Both the position numbers and the translations under genes were made by a program. The notes below the pieces were generated by a model that worked only from the letters and a program-made list of their open reading frames with translations, made no database searches and was not told where the DNA came from. This document shows positions 31,992 to 41,293 of a stretch of DNA of 51,010 nt, piece after piece (the first letter of the stretch is position 1; the number at the start of each line of letters is the position of its first letter). Source of the stretch: Actinomycetota bacterium (GTDB taxonomy: Bacteria > Actinomycetota > Humimicrobiia > Humimicrobiales > Humimicrobiaceae); assembly GCA_026392215.1 (NCBI GenBank), contig JAPLCN010000144.1, positions 1 to 51,010 of the forward strand, given 5' to 3'.

Positions 31992-33239
31992 ATGAAAAAG
32001 TTTAAGGCATTAAAAATTACAGGTGTGATTATAGGCGTAATTTTGATATTTACAGCAGGATTTTGGCTTGGGCTGGATTTTACGTATAAATTTAATATAA
32101 ATCTTCCAAAATTTGATCAGATATTTTCAAAAGCCGGCAGCGGTGATTCATCGTCAACAGGCAACAGTAAAAATGAAAGCGAGTTAAGTGTTAAAGCTTT
32201 GGAGCAGACAATAGATTCTGTATCAAAGGAAGCTCTTACGCCAAAGACAAAAGAAGAACTGGTAGTTGCAGCTATTAATGGAATACTTGATAGTCTGGGG
32301 GATAAGCATTCAGAATATTTTACAAGAAATCAATATACTAAAATAATGGAGTCTTATCAGGGAATAATGAGCGGCGGTATAGGCGTTGTTGTAACAATGA
32401 ACGACAATAAAGAAGCGGAAGTGGTAAAGGTAATAAAGGGCAGCCCTTCTTCAAAACTTGATATCAAACAGGGAGATTTGATTAAAAAGGTGGATGGAGC
32501 TGATATTTCAGGCCTTTCACTGGAAGAAGTAGTATCAAAAATCAAGGGTCCGGTGGATACAGAAGTAAATCTTACATTTTTCAGACCGGAAGGCAAAAAA
32601 ACTTTTGACCTTAAAATAAAAAGAGGAACTTTTGCTGTCCCGAATTTTGATGCAGAAATAATTGAAGGAAACATAGCATATGTCCAGTATTATGACTTTC
32701 AGGAAGGCGGAGCGCAGCAGCTGGAGAAAGAGCTTGATGGTTTGATAGCCCAGGGTGCCAAAGGTATTATCCTGGATTTAAGAGATAACCTTGGAGGAGT
32801 ACTCGATGATGCTGTTTATTTATGTGACTTGTTTTTAGATAATGGGACCATAGTTACCGTAAAAGGCAGAAACAACGGCAAGGACAGTTTTGAGGAATTC
32901 AAGGCAAAAGAAGGAAAATATCTGGATATTCCTCTTGTAGTATTAATAAATGGATATTCAGCAAGCGCATCCGAATTAACTGCAGGCGCCTTAAGAGACA
33001 GCAAGAGGGCGCTTCTTATTGGTGAAAAAAGCTATGGGAAGGGAACTGTTCAGGCTCTTCATATATTATCAGACGGTTCCGGAATCAAATTTACAACTGC
33101 AAAATATTTTCTTCCTTCCGGAGAGTCAATAGATGGAACGGGAATAATTCCGGATATTACCGTAAAATTAGATGCGCAGTCAAAGTCTGATGTTCAAAAA
33201 GAAAGAGCAATTGAAGAAATTAAAAAATTAATCAAGTAA
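31992..33239 (+). CDS. S41 family carboxyl-terminal processing peptidase
   Basis: PDZ domain, GIILDLRDNLGG, NGYSASASELTAGALRDSKRALLIGEKSYGKGTVQ. Confidence 0.93.
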   Translation: MKKFKALKITGVIIGVILIFTAGFWLGLDFTYKFNINLPKFDQIFSKAGSGDSSSTGNSKNESELSVKALEQTIDSVSKEALTPKTKEELVVAAINGILDSLGDKHSEYFTRNQYTKIMESYQGIMSGGIGVVVTMNDNKEAEVVKVIKGSPSSKLDIKQGDLIKKVDGADISGLSLEEVVSKIKGPVDTEVNLTFFRPEGKKTFDLKIKRGTFAVPNFDAEIIEGNIAYVQYYDFQEGGAQQLEKELDGLIAQGAKGIILDLRDNLGGVLDDAVYLCDLFLDNGTIVTVKGRNNGKDSFEEFKAKEGKYLDIPLVVLINGYSASASELTAGALRDSKRALLIGEKSYGKGTVQALHILSDGSGIKFTTAKYFLPSGESIDGTGIIPDITVKLDAQSKSDVQKERAIEEIKKLIK

Positions 33240-33332
33240 TATAGTGGATAATAATTCAAATTTAGTTAAATGTTTTTTAATAATTTTTTTGTTGGTTTTT
33301 ATTTTTAAAGTATATATACAGGAATTAAAGTC

Positions 33333-33806
33333 ATGGGGAAGCAAAAAGAGGAAAGCAAGGTAATTGCTGCTCAAAACAAAAAAGCGTTTCACGATTTTCT
33401 TATAATTGATAAGTTTGAAGCGGGGATTATCCTGCGCGGGAATGAGGTTAAATCTATAAGGGAGCATAAGGTTAATCTTACAGACAGCTATGCCAGGATT
33501 AAAAACGGAGAGCTGTTCTTATATAACATGCATGTTTCTCCCTACAGCAAGGCAAGGATTGAAGAAACCAATCCGCTAAGAATTAAGAAATTATTAATGC
33601 ACAGACAGCAGATCCAGAAAATAAATGGCAAATTAAATGATAAAAGCTTAACCCTTGTTCCTTTAAGTGTTTATTTTGTTAATAATTTTGCAAAAGTTGA
33701 GCTTGGGCTGGCAAAAGCAAAATTAAAACAGGACAGGCGGCAGGAGCTGGAGAAAAAGGCAACAGAAAGAGAAATCCAGAGAACACTAAAAAATTTCAGC
33801 CGGTAA
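33333..33806 (+). CDS. smpB: SsrA-binding protein SmpB
   Basis: NKKAFHDFLIIDKFEAGIILRGNEVKSIREHKVNLTDSYARI; directly upstream of tmRNA. Confidence 0.97.
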   Translation: MGKQKEESKVIAAQNKKAFHDFLIIDKFEAGIILRGNEVKSIREHKVNLTDSYARIKNGELFLYNMHVSPYSKARIEETNPLRIKKLLMHRQQIQKINGKLNDKSLTLVPLSVYFVNNFAKVELGLAKAKLKQDRRQELEKKATEREIQRTLKNFSR

Positions 33807-34087
33807 TATGTTTTATTATGGCATTCGGCATTTTATATGAGAATTTATCAGCCTGATATACCTGTATTAAATATTAAATCAGGCAAAAGCCATAATCTAT
33901 TTAATTAGTAAACAATAAGAGGGTTGCCCTTAAAAACAATACAGGCTACACACTTTAAACCTGCTGAAAATTTTAAGCTAAAGAAAAATATTTTTCTTCA
34001 CCCATCTAAACCAGGTAAATTTAATTTACATTTTACTTGCATTTATGTGATAAAATATATTATGGATTTCAAAACCAATAATTTATT

Positions 34088-34440
34088 GGGGGCGTTTTGG
34101 ATTCGACAGGGGTAGATTGAGCTTAGATGGCAAACCGAGTACCAGAGACTCGTAAAACGCTGGAACAAAAATAAACGCAAACAAAAGCGAATTAGCTTTA
34201 GCTGCCTAAACGCAGCTAACGTCCTTTAAGAGTTTCCTTCACTTTTAAAAGGGCGCCGTTAGAAGGATACCTTTTTAAGGAGCGGCCGTTTCCTTAAAAG
34301 AAGGGAAAATTAAAACAGCATAGCAATGAAAGATACTGTTCATGTGATTTTTCAAAGCGAAAATTAGACATGAACTATGTTTGTAGAAGTTTAAGTGCCA
34401 TTGTCTTTGGACGCGGGTTCGACTCCCGCCGCCTCCACCA
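34088..34440 (+). ncRNA. ssrA: tmRNA
   Basis: GGGGGCGTTTTGGATTCGACAGGGGTAGA ... GGGTTCGACTCCCGCCGCCTCCACCA; tag ORF GCAAACAAAAGCGAATTAGCTTTAGCTGCCTAA (34177-34209) = ANKSELALAA*. Confidence 0.96.
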
Positions 34441-34568
34441 TGAACTGATTGCATTTGGATATAAGATCTATCATGCCTGAGCGTCAACTTCTATGGTTTG
34501 TCTGCCCTTAATGTCACGGATTTGTCACGGATTAACTTAAGGTTATAAGAGAGAGGTAAGGAAAATAA

Positions 34569-34901
34569 ATGAAAGTTAAAAACATTATTTTAAGAGGATT
34601 ATATCAATCACTTGGCCTTGCAACTTATTGTATTCTTGTTGTAGTTATTATGAGCAATCTGCCTAAACTATTTACTTCTAATCCAGGTGTAACAAATAAT
34701 CTATTACAGGGCTTTATGTTTTTGATTATCTTTCTTGTAAGTGCATTAATCACAGGCTCAATTGCCTTGGCGTATCCTATATCTTTAGCTTTTAGGAAAA
34801 ATATAAAGGAAGCTGCATTTATTGTTTTATCTACTGTATTATGGTCAATTTTATTTTTAATAATTGCTTTGGTTACAGCTATTATTATATATAAACCTTA
34901 A
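34569..34901 (+). CDS. Small membrane protein, unknown function
   Basis: 110 aa, three hydrophobic segments. Confidence 0.6.
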   Translation: MKVKNIILRGLYQSLGLATYCILVVVIMSNLPKLFTSNPGVTNNLLQGFMFLIIFLVSALITGSIALAYPISLAFRKNIKEAAFIVLSTVLWSILFLIIALVTAIIIYKP

Positions 34902-34996
34902 CTTTCATTTGGCTGCCCCAAGGTGTGAAATTTCGAACCAAATTTTAAGAGAATTAATTGATTTAAAAGATCTGTTCAGTAATTAAATAATATAAA

Positions 34997-35086
34997 TGTC
35001 CGCTTTGGCTGGTCACCATACGCAATGTCAGAAACAAATTTTTGTTATTAAGTGAAGATATCTTTATACCCGAATTGAGTTTTTAA
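34997..35086 (+). pseudogene. Degenerate C-terminal coding repeat, copy A
   Basis: CPLWLVTIRNVRNKFLLLSEDIFIPELSF*; homologous to copies B and C. Confidence 0.6.
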
Positions 35087-35247
35087 AGTTTTTACTTCAT
35101 TGTTTGAATTTGAAATATTCTTTTATCATTTAAAAAAATAATCTAAAACTAAAACTTCCCAAAAATATTTACATTAAAATCTTATTTATATAAAAAACGT
35201 CTAATAGATTGCGATAATTAGTAAAAATAAATTGAATGAGATAGCAA

Positions 35248-35685
35248 ATGGAAGATAAGAAAAACAAAATCTATATATTCACTCTTGTTATTTTCTGGAT
35301 TATATTTGCGTTCTTTATTTTAAATGTATCCAGTATGTATCTACCCTTTATTCCATTTATAGGATTTATAGGCCTACCTTTTAATGCTGCAATATCCTTA
35401 TTGGGAATAGCACTTATTGTTTTAGTGGTAAGAGCAAAGATTACAAAGATTTCAAGGGCTTTCTTTATACTAACAGGGTCATCTGCAGTAGGTATTGGTT
35501 TTGGAGCTTATTTACACAATCTTGTATTTGCTCTTTTTATAAAACTATTTGGGGAAAGTTTCTGGGCAGGTATGGGAGATGAACCAGTATTTTTTATTTT
35601 AGCAACAATAGTGTGCCCAATAGCATTACTGGTTGGTGCAATCGGTAGTATGGTTTTTATAGCAAAGAAAAAAGTTATAGCATAA
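35248..35685 (+). CDS. Membrane protein, unknown function
   Basis: 145 aa, several transmembrane-like segments. Confidence 0.6.
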   Translation: MEDKKNKIYIFTLVIFWIIFAFFILNVSSMYLPFIPFIGFIGLPFNAAISLLGIALIVLVVRAKITKISRAFFILTGSSAVGIGFGAYLHNLVFALFIKLFGESFWAGMGDEPVFFILATIVCPIALLVGAIGSMVFIAKKKVIA

Positions 35686-35860
35686 AAAAAGCTATATATA
35701 AATTTATTGATAAATAGAAAATATGAAAAGTAGTTTAAATTAAGTTTTAACAATTGTTAGTAATAATTTAATAAAAATTACAAAGGAGATAGTTTTAAAT
35801 ATTTACAATCCTTATTAAATGATAACAGTCGTAAGAACCTGGTATAAAGTGAGGTAGCAA

Positions 35861-36841
35861 GTGCCAATAGGACAGAAATCAACCTTCAGTAGTGATGTTC
35901 GGGAAGCTGGAAATCGACCCTTGAGCAGCAAAAATATTCATATCGGGTTTAGAGAAGCCAAATGGGAAAGGGTTCGATTTTACACCCTATTTGCTTGGCG
36001 CTTTATTGTACTGCGACGTCTGGAACCGCTCTTCTACGGTATTGCGGTGACGGATCGTTGCAACCTTGGATGCCGTGGTTGTAAAGTTTCAAATACCGGT
36101 CGTCCTGACATGACGTGGGACCAGCTTATCAATACGATGCAGAACGCATGGAGACGTGGATTCCGTGAGTTGTACTTTAGCGGCGGAGAACCGATGCTGT
36201 GGTGTGATGGAGTACGTACTCTGGAGGATGCAGTTGTTGAGGCAAGGCGGATAGGTTTTTTCCATGTACACGTTTATACAAACGGTACACTCGGACTCGA
36301 TATCCCGGCTGACCTTGTTTGGGTTAGTATGGACGGGCTTCCTGGTACTTTCGAGATGAGACGAGGTAATCATTTCAATCAAGTCGAACATGCAGTCCGC
36401 AAGAATCAGAACCGGAAGATTGCAGTCATATATGTCATTGATAGCAACACCAACAATGGTGTTGAACCATTTTTACAATGGGTGAGTGAAACAAAGTTTC
36501 CTATTATTGGTGTAATGTTCTATTTTCATACACCATATTATGGACTCGATGAGCTGTTCCTTACAGCTGAAGAGCGTGCACCGATAATCGACCGTCTTCT
36601 TGGTTATAAACGAGCGGGGCTGCCAATAATCAACTCGAGAGCTGGACTTCTAGCACTAAAGTCCGGCAACTGGCCGAGGCGTTTATCTGTTACCTATGTA
36701 GCGGATATCGATGGTGAGTATGTCTGCTGTCGTGCGTCAGATGACATATGTGTGAACTGCGGTTACGCCGCCTGCACCGAGATTACGGAGTTTCGACGTC
36801 TACGACCAAGTGCTATACTAGGCATGAGGAGATATTTGTGA
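35861..36841 (+). CDS. Radical SAM protein
   Basis: VTDRCNLGCRGCKVSNTG (CX3CX2C); ELYFSGGEPMLW; C-term CVNCGYAACTE. Confidence 0.85.
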   Translation: MPIGQKSTFSSDVREAGNRPLSSKNIHIGFREAKWERVRFYTLFAWRFIVLRRLEPLFYGIAVTDRCNLGCRGCKVSNTGRPDMTWDQLINTMQNAWRRGFRELYFSGGEPMLWCDGVRTLEDAVVEARRIGFFHVHVYTNGTLGLDIPADLVWVSMDGLPGTFEMRRGNHFNQVEHAVRKNQNRKIAVIYVIDSNTNNGVEPFLQWVSETKFPIIGVMFYFHTPYYGLDELFLTAEERAPIIDRLLGYKRAGLPIINSRAGLLALKSGNWPRRLSVTYVADIDGEYVCCRASDDICVNCGYAACTEITEFRRLRPSAILGMRRYL

Positions 36842-38133
36842 GTAAGTGCGGCAACATATTATCGCAAATTGTAACGCGCGCCATACGCCGCTGCCTCGTT
36901 GGCCCTAATCAACAATGGCGCTTTGATCCGCCCCCGCAGGACTGGACACCTCCGCCTGTAAAACAAACCTCGCTGTATCTGCATGTACCCTTCTGCCGTA
37001 ACTGCTGTCCATACTGCCCTTATACCAAAGTAACTTATGATGAAATGTTGGTAGGCCCCTATACGCAGGCTGCTCTTGCAGAGGTCAACTGGTGGGCTGA
37101 TAAAATTGGGCATGCTGAAATAACGAGTATTTATATCGGCGGTGGCACTCCAACGCTTGCGTTGGACAGTGTAGCAAGAATACTAACACTAATACGTAAA
37201 AAATTCCGCCTGACGGGTGATATATGTATTGAGACAAATCCCTCTGACGTGGATGATATTACGATACAGAAATTACATGATTCAAATGTCTCACTTGTTT
37301 CACTTGGTGTGCAATCATTTCGTTCCGAGAACCTTAAGGTTATAGGACGCAATTATGAATCAACCGTTGCAGAGCACGCACTTACCCTGCTCGTCAATGG
37401 CGGCTTTGCCTCGGTTAACGTGGATCTTATGTTCGCTTTGCCTGGCCAGACAGTTGGCGATGTGATTAAAGATCTTGCCAAAGCTACCAAGCTTGGAGCA
37501 AGTCAGATCACTACATACCCGCTCTTCACATTTCCTTATACATCGATAGGTAGATACCTAAACCTGACATCAGTGCGTATGCCGGACCTGCGAGTTCGTA
37601 GGTCGCACTACCGGGCAATTACCGAGTGGTGTGTGGAACATGATTTCAAACGAGTGTCTGTGTGGGGGTTCAAACGTGGTGCCGTTCCTCGTTACTCTTC
37701 AGTTACAAGGGATAGCTATATCGGTATTGGTCCTGGTGCTGGTTCGCACCTGCCAGATGAATTTGTGATAAACACATTCGATCTCAATAGCTGGATACAC
37801 GTAATGTGTGAAGGACGTACAGCAATCGCTCTGCGAATGCCGTTTACTGTTGAGATGTCTAATTGGTGGTGGTTGTACTGGCGCTTTTATGATACACGAA
37901 TACCAATGGACTGCTTCAAAGCGTACTTCGGTAAAGAAACCCGCAAAGCTCACCGCTTATTTAGAGTCATGGAGCTGATCGGATTCGCGGTACATAACGA
38001 GGGATATCTTGAACTCACAGAGCCGGGTGCGTTTTGGCTTCACCTTGTGCAAAATCACTTCGCGCTAAGTTACATCAACACATTGTGGACCCAAGCACGA
38101 CGTGTCCCGTGGCCGCAGACGGTTGTTATCTAA
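36838..38133 (+). CDS. HemW-like (coproporphyrinogen dehydrogenase-like) radical SAM protein
   Basis: LHVPFCRNCCPYCPYTK; SIYIGGGTPTL; VDLMFALPGQT; GTG start with GTGA overlap and RBS GAGGAG. Confidence 0.85.
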   Translation: MSKCGNILSQIVTRAIRRCLVGPNQQWRFDPPPQDWTPPPVKQTSLYLHVPFCRNCCPYCPYTKVTYDEMLVGPYTQAALAEVNWWADKIGHAEITSIYIGGGTPTLALDSVARILTLIRKKFRLTGDICIETNPSDVDDITIQKLHDSNVSLVSLGVQSFRSENLKVIGRNYESTVAEHALTLLVNGGFASVNVDLMFALPGQTVGDVIKDLAKATKLGASQITTYPLFTFPYTSIGRYLNLTSVRMPDLRVRRSHYRAITEWCVEHDFKRVSVWGFKRGAVPRYSSVTRDSYIGIGPGAGSHLPDEFVINTFDLNSWIHVMCEGRTAIALRMPFTVEMSNWWWLYWRFYDTRIPMDCFKAYFGKETRKAHRLFRVMELIGFAVHNEGYLELTEPGAFWLHLVQNHFALSYINTLWTQARRVPWPQTVVI

Positions 38134-38264
38134 GAATACCATTCAGGATAACTTGGGTAGGTTTTCTGTTAAATCATCAAAAGCAAAAAATATTTTCTAT
38201 GAGATTGTTCTAGTAAATTGACAAGCAAACTATTCCTTTTTTGGGTTAGATATCCTTGACAAAT

Positions 38265-38354
38265 GTGTCTTACTGGCTGGGGATAGTGGACAATGTTAGA
38301 ACTGCAATATTGAGCTTAAATGAGGATATTTTTATACCAGAATTGAGTTTTTAA
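38265..38354 (+). pseudogene. Degenerate C-terminal coding repeat, copy B
   Basis: VSYWLGIVDNVRTAILSLNEDIFIPELSF*. Confidence 0.6.
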
Positions 38355-38399
38355 CTATTAAACTAAACTTTTTCCAAATGATGAGATTCATATCAAATT

Positions 38400-38672
38400 T
38401 CATTCAAGAAAATTTAAAAGCTGTTTTATTTCCAGGTCATTTCCTGTCGTAATTGTTGTAACCATTACAGCACGACTTGTTTCCCTTACTTTCTTATATG
38501 CCTTAAATATTATGCTGTATAGCTTATCTTCATTGTCAGACCAGGCTATGGTACTGAGGGGCGTTATTTTAAAATCAATATTTTCATTTTTCAGAATATC
38601 CCAGAAAACTTTTAATTTACTTTCAATATCTTTTTCACCAATAGGATAAAGGCTTACTTGGATTGCAATCAT
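38400..38672 (-). CDS. Thiamine-binding (YkoF/MTH1187-like) protein
   Basis: MIAIQVSLYPIGEKDIESKLKVFWDILKNENIDFKITPLSTIAWSDNEDKLYSIIFKAY. Confidence 0.8.
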   Translation of the reverse strand: MIAIQVSLYPIGEKDIESKLKVFWDILKNENIDFKITPLSTIAWSDNEDKLYSIIFKAYKKVRETSRAVMVTTITTGNDLEIKQLLNFLE

Positions 38673-38716
38673 TTTTTTAATTTACCTTTCACTTAAAATT
38701 ATTCTTGCTCTCATAA

Positions 38717-38756
38717 CTGATGAGACCTTCCTTTCTCTTTTTTAGGTCCTCATCAG
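38717..38756 (-). promoter_or_regulatory. Long stem-loop upstream of the thiamine-binding protein gene
   Basis: CTGATGAGACCT (38717-38728) pairs with AGGTCCTCATCAG (38744-38756), one bulge. Confidence 0.45.
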
Positions 38757-38973
38757 CTTATTTTAACTTAAGTTATTTTAGTATACAATGTGTCCAAGGG
38801 AGTGGGTTCACTCCAGGGGTTGATGAAGATGGACCTTTAAAAAATTAAGTAGTCTATAGTAGCAAACGTATGATGAGGTTAAATGGAGTATTCCGCTCCG
38901 CATGGGTGCAGATCTATCAAATATTTATTATGTTATAATTTATACCTATTATTATTTGTTTTTGGAAAAAAAT

Positions 38974-39204
38974 ATGAATGAAAAAAAAGAATTTTTATAT
39001 TTTATTGAAGTAAAAGAAAAGAATGGTAATAGAGCCAAATATCCTGTTTATAAAGATAATGAAAAATACTATATTAATGATCACCCTGTTAAGATCGGTA
39101 AAGGCATAGAAGATGAGATTAAAGATTTTTTTGAAGCAGAAGTGATTGGACCGATATTGGAAAAATCTGTTCATCAGGATTTGAAGTTTAAAGATATAAA
39201 ATAA
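38974..39204 (+). CDS. Small hypothetical protein
   Basis: MNEKKEFLYFIEVKEKNGNRAKYPVYKDNEKYY...; lacks recognised domain. Confidence 0.5.
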   Translation: MNEKKEFLYFIEVKEKNGNRAKYPVYKDNEKYYINDHPVKIGKGIEDEIKDFFEAEVIGPILEKSVHQDLKFKDIK

Positions 39205-39215
39205 TCAAGGTTATA

Positions 39216-39296
39216 TGGCTGGCCACAGTACGCAATGTTAGAACCAGAATATTTAGATTAAATGAAGATCTTTTTATCCCTGAATTGAGTTTTTAA
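39216..39296 (+). pseudogene. Degenerate C-terminal coding repeat, copy C
   Basis: WLATVRNVRTRIFRLNEDLFIPELSF*. Confidence 0.6.
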
Positions 39297-39389
39297 CTAA
39301 TCCCTATTATGCTTTACTAAATATATATAATTTCAATATTGAAATTTTTTTACATATTTAATAATAAATTAGAGATTAAAGGATTTATA

Positions 39390-39890
39390 GTGAAAGAAAT
39401 ATTTGAAAGGCGAAGCATAAGAAAATATTCAAAATTACCTATACCTGATGATTACATTGAAAAACTACTTAGAGCTGCAATGGCTGCTCCTTCAGCAGGA
39501 AATCAGCAACCCTGGGAATTTATACTCATCAAAGATAAAAACATTCTAACTGATATAACAAAGGTGCATCCTTACTCTCAAATGTTAAAAGAGGCTGCAT
39601 TGGCGATAGTGATTTGTGCTGATTTAGACAAAGAAAAACACGGTGGTTGTTGGGTACAAGACTGTTCGGCTGCGACAGAGAATATTCTAATTGAAGCACA
39701 GCATTTAGGGCTTGGTTCAGTATGGCTTGGTGTTTATCCAAGAGAAGATAGAGTTAAAGGATTAAAAGAATTGTTTAACCTTCCTGAAAGAGTAGTGCCA
39801 TTATCAATTGTCTCATTAGGATATCCAGCGGAAAAAAAAGATCCTTCTAATAGGTATGATAAATTAAGAGTTCACATAAATAAATGGTAA
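39390..39890 (+). CDS. Nitroreductase family protein
   Basis: EIFERRSIRKYSKLPIPDDYIEKLLRAAMAAPSAGNQQPWEFI. Confidence 0.9.
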   Translation: MKEIFERRSIRKYSKLPIPDDYIEKLLRAAMAAPSAGNQQPWEFILIKDKNILTDITKVHPYSQMLKEAALAIVICADLDKEKHGGCWVQDCSAATENILIEAQHLGLGSVWLGVYPREDRVKGLKELFNLPERVVPLSIVSLGYPAEKKDPSNRYDKLRVHINKW

Positions 39891-40041
39891 ATTTATGATG
39901 GGTTTGTTTGGCGTAGTATTTGTATTAATTTTCAATATCCTAAATTATTAAAACCAGAGGAAAATTGACTTAATTTAAAGTGTTATATATTATTTATACT
40001 AAACATATAGGATAACTGATGTTCTTGTGAGGTAATAACAG

Positions 40042-40488
40042 ATGAAAATTTCCACAAAGGGAAGATATGGATTAAGAGCTTTATTAGACCTTGCAACAAA
40101 TTATAATGGTCAATATATAGCATTAAAAACCATCGCAAAAAGACTGGAAGTTTCGGAAGATTATCTTGAGCAGGTATTTTCAATACTTAGAAAGGCCAAT
40201 CTTGTAAAAAGTATTAAAGGTTCTCAAGGTGGATATACCCTAACTAATGATCCTTCAAAAATGACAATTGGTTCTATTCTACGGACGCTGGAAGGTGATT
40301 TATCAGTTGTAAATAATACAATTGATGAAAAAAAATATGACAATGCTGTAGATTATTGCCTTAAAATAAATGTATGGGATAAAATTAACAAAAATGTCAA
40401 TAGGCTTATTGAATCAATGACTTTGGAGGATCTTGTCAATAAATATAAAATTATAAATCATGATAACTCACCTATGTTTTATATTTAA
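40042..40488 (+). CDS. Rrf2 family transcriptional regulator (Fe-S cysteines not conserved)
   Basis: MKISTKGRYGLRALLDLATNYNGQYIALKTIAKRLEVSEDYLEQVFSILRKANLVKSIKGSQGGY. Confidence 0.9.
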   Translation: MKISTKGRYGLRALLDLATNYNGQYIALKTIAKRLEVSEDYLEQVFSILRKANLVKSIKGSQGGYTLTNDPSKMTIGSILRTLEGDLSVVNNTIDEKKYDNAVDYCLKINVWDKINKNVNRLIESMTLEDLVNKYKIINHDNSPMFYI

Positions 40489-40634
40489 TTTACTCAAGAG
40501 ATTTTGGAATAATATAAGTCTATTCTAATAACATTTTTCAATCTAATTAAAGTATAGGATTTAGACAGTTAACCTGTTTTTTTAAATTATTAAAAATAAA
40601 AATTAATATACCTGTAATTGGCAGGTGAATAATA

Positions 40635-41084
40635 ATGAAATTATCTACAAAAGGAACTTATGGAATGAAAGCGATTCTTGATCTTGCATTACATTCTGAT
40701 GGAAATCCTGTTGCAATTAAAAGTATCGCTGAAAGGCAGAATATCTCTGAAAATTATCTAGAACAACTATTTGCAATACTTAGAAAATCAGGGTTACTCC
40801 AAAGCATTAGAGGTGCTCAAGGAGGATATATCCTGGCAAAAAATCCTGGAAAAATAACTGCTGGTTTGATATTAAGAATTTTAGAAGGTTCGCTGGCACC
40901 TGTCCATTGTGTGGAAGAAAATAAACCGGCAGCCTGTAATAGATCCGAAAATTGCATTACAAAGTATGTTTGGGCAGAAATAAGAGACAAAATTTATGAT
41001 GTGGTTGACTCCATAACCTTAGCAGATCTTGTCGAAGAATATAATAAACAAGAATCTGATAAAGACTTCATGTATCATATTTAA
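40635..41084 (+). CDS. Rrf2 family transcriptional regulator, IscR-like Cys cluster
   Basis: MKLSTKGTYGMKAILDLAL; CVEENKPAACNRSENC. Confidence 0.9.
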   Translation: MKLSTKGTYGMKAILDLALHSDGNPVAIKSIAERQNISENYLEQLFAILRKSGLLQSIRGAQGGYILAKNPGKITAGLILRILEGSLAPVHCVEENKPAACNRSENCITKYVWAEIRDKIYDVVDSITLADLVEEYNKQESDKDFMYHI

Positions 41085-41107
41085 TTTTTTTAATTATATA
41101 TACAACT

Positions 41108-41197
41108 ATACCTATAGGAAAAATAATTTTTTTTAAAATAATGTTGACATCCCCTATCTATAATAATAAAATAAAATACAACTAAAATGATAGGTAT
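41108..41197 (+). promoter_or_regulatory. Promoter TTGACA-17-TAAAAT flanked by ATACCTAT / ATAGGTAT dyad
   Basis: TTGACA 41144-41149, TAAAAT 41167-41172; inverted arms at 41108-41115 and 41190-41197. Confidence 0.45.
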
Positions 41198-41293
41198 TAT
41201 TATATATAAAATATAAGTAAATAATATTGAAGCGTAAACTGCAAAAATAATTAGGCTAGGGATATTTATTTTTCAGAAAGGAAAGACCGGATT

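Noticed and set aside
34275-34487. Minus-strand 70-aa ORF over the tmRNA 3' part
   Set aside because: Overlaps ssrA on the opposite strand; no independent coding evidence.
38717-38756. CTGATGAG motif considered as a hammerhead ribozyme core
   Set aside because: The required GAAA(C) segment after the second stem and the third helix are absent; explained as a simple long hairpin.
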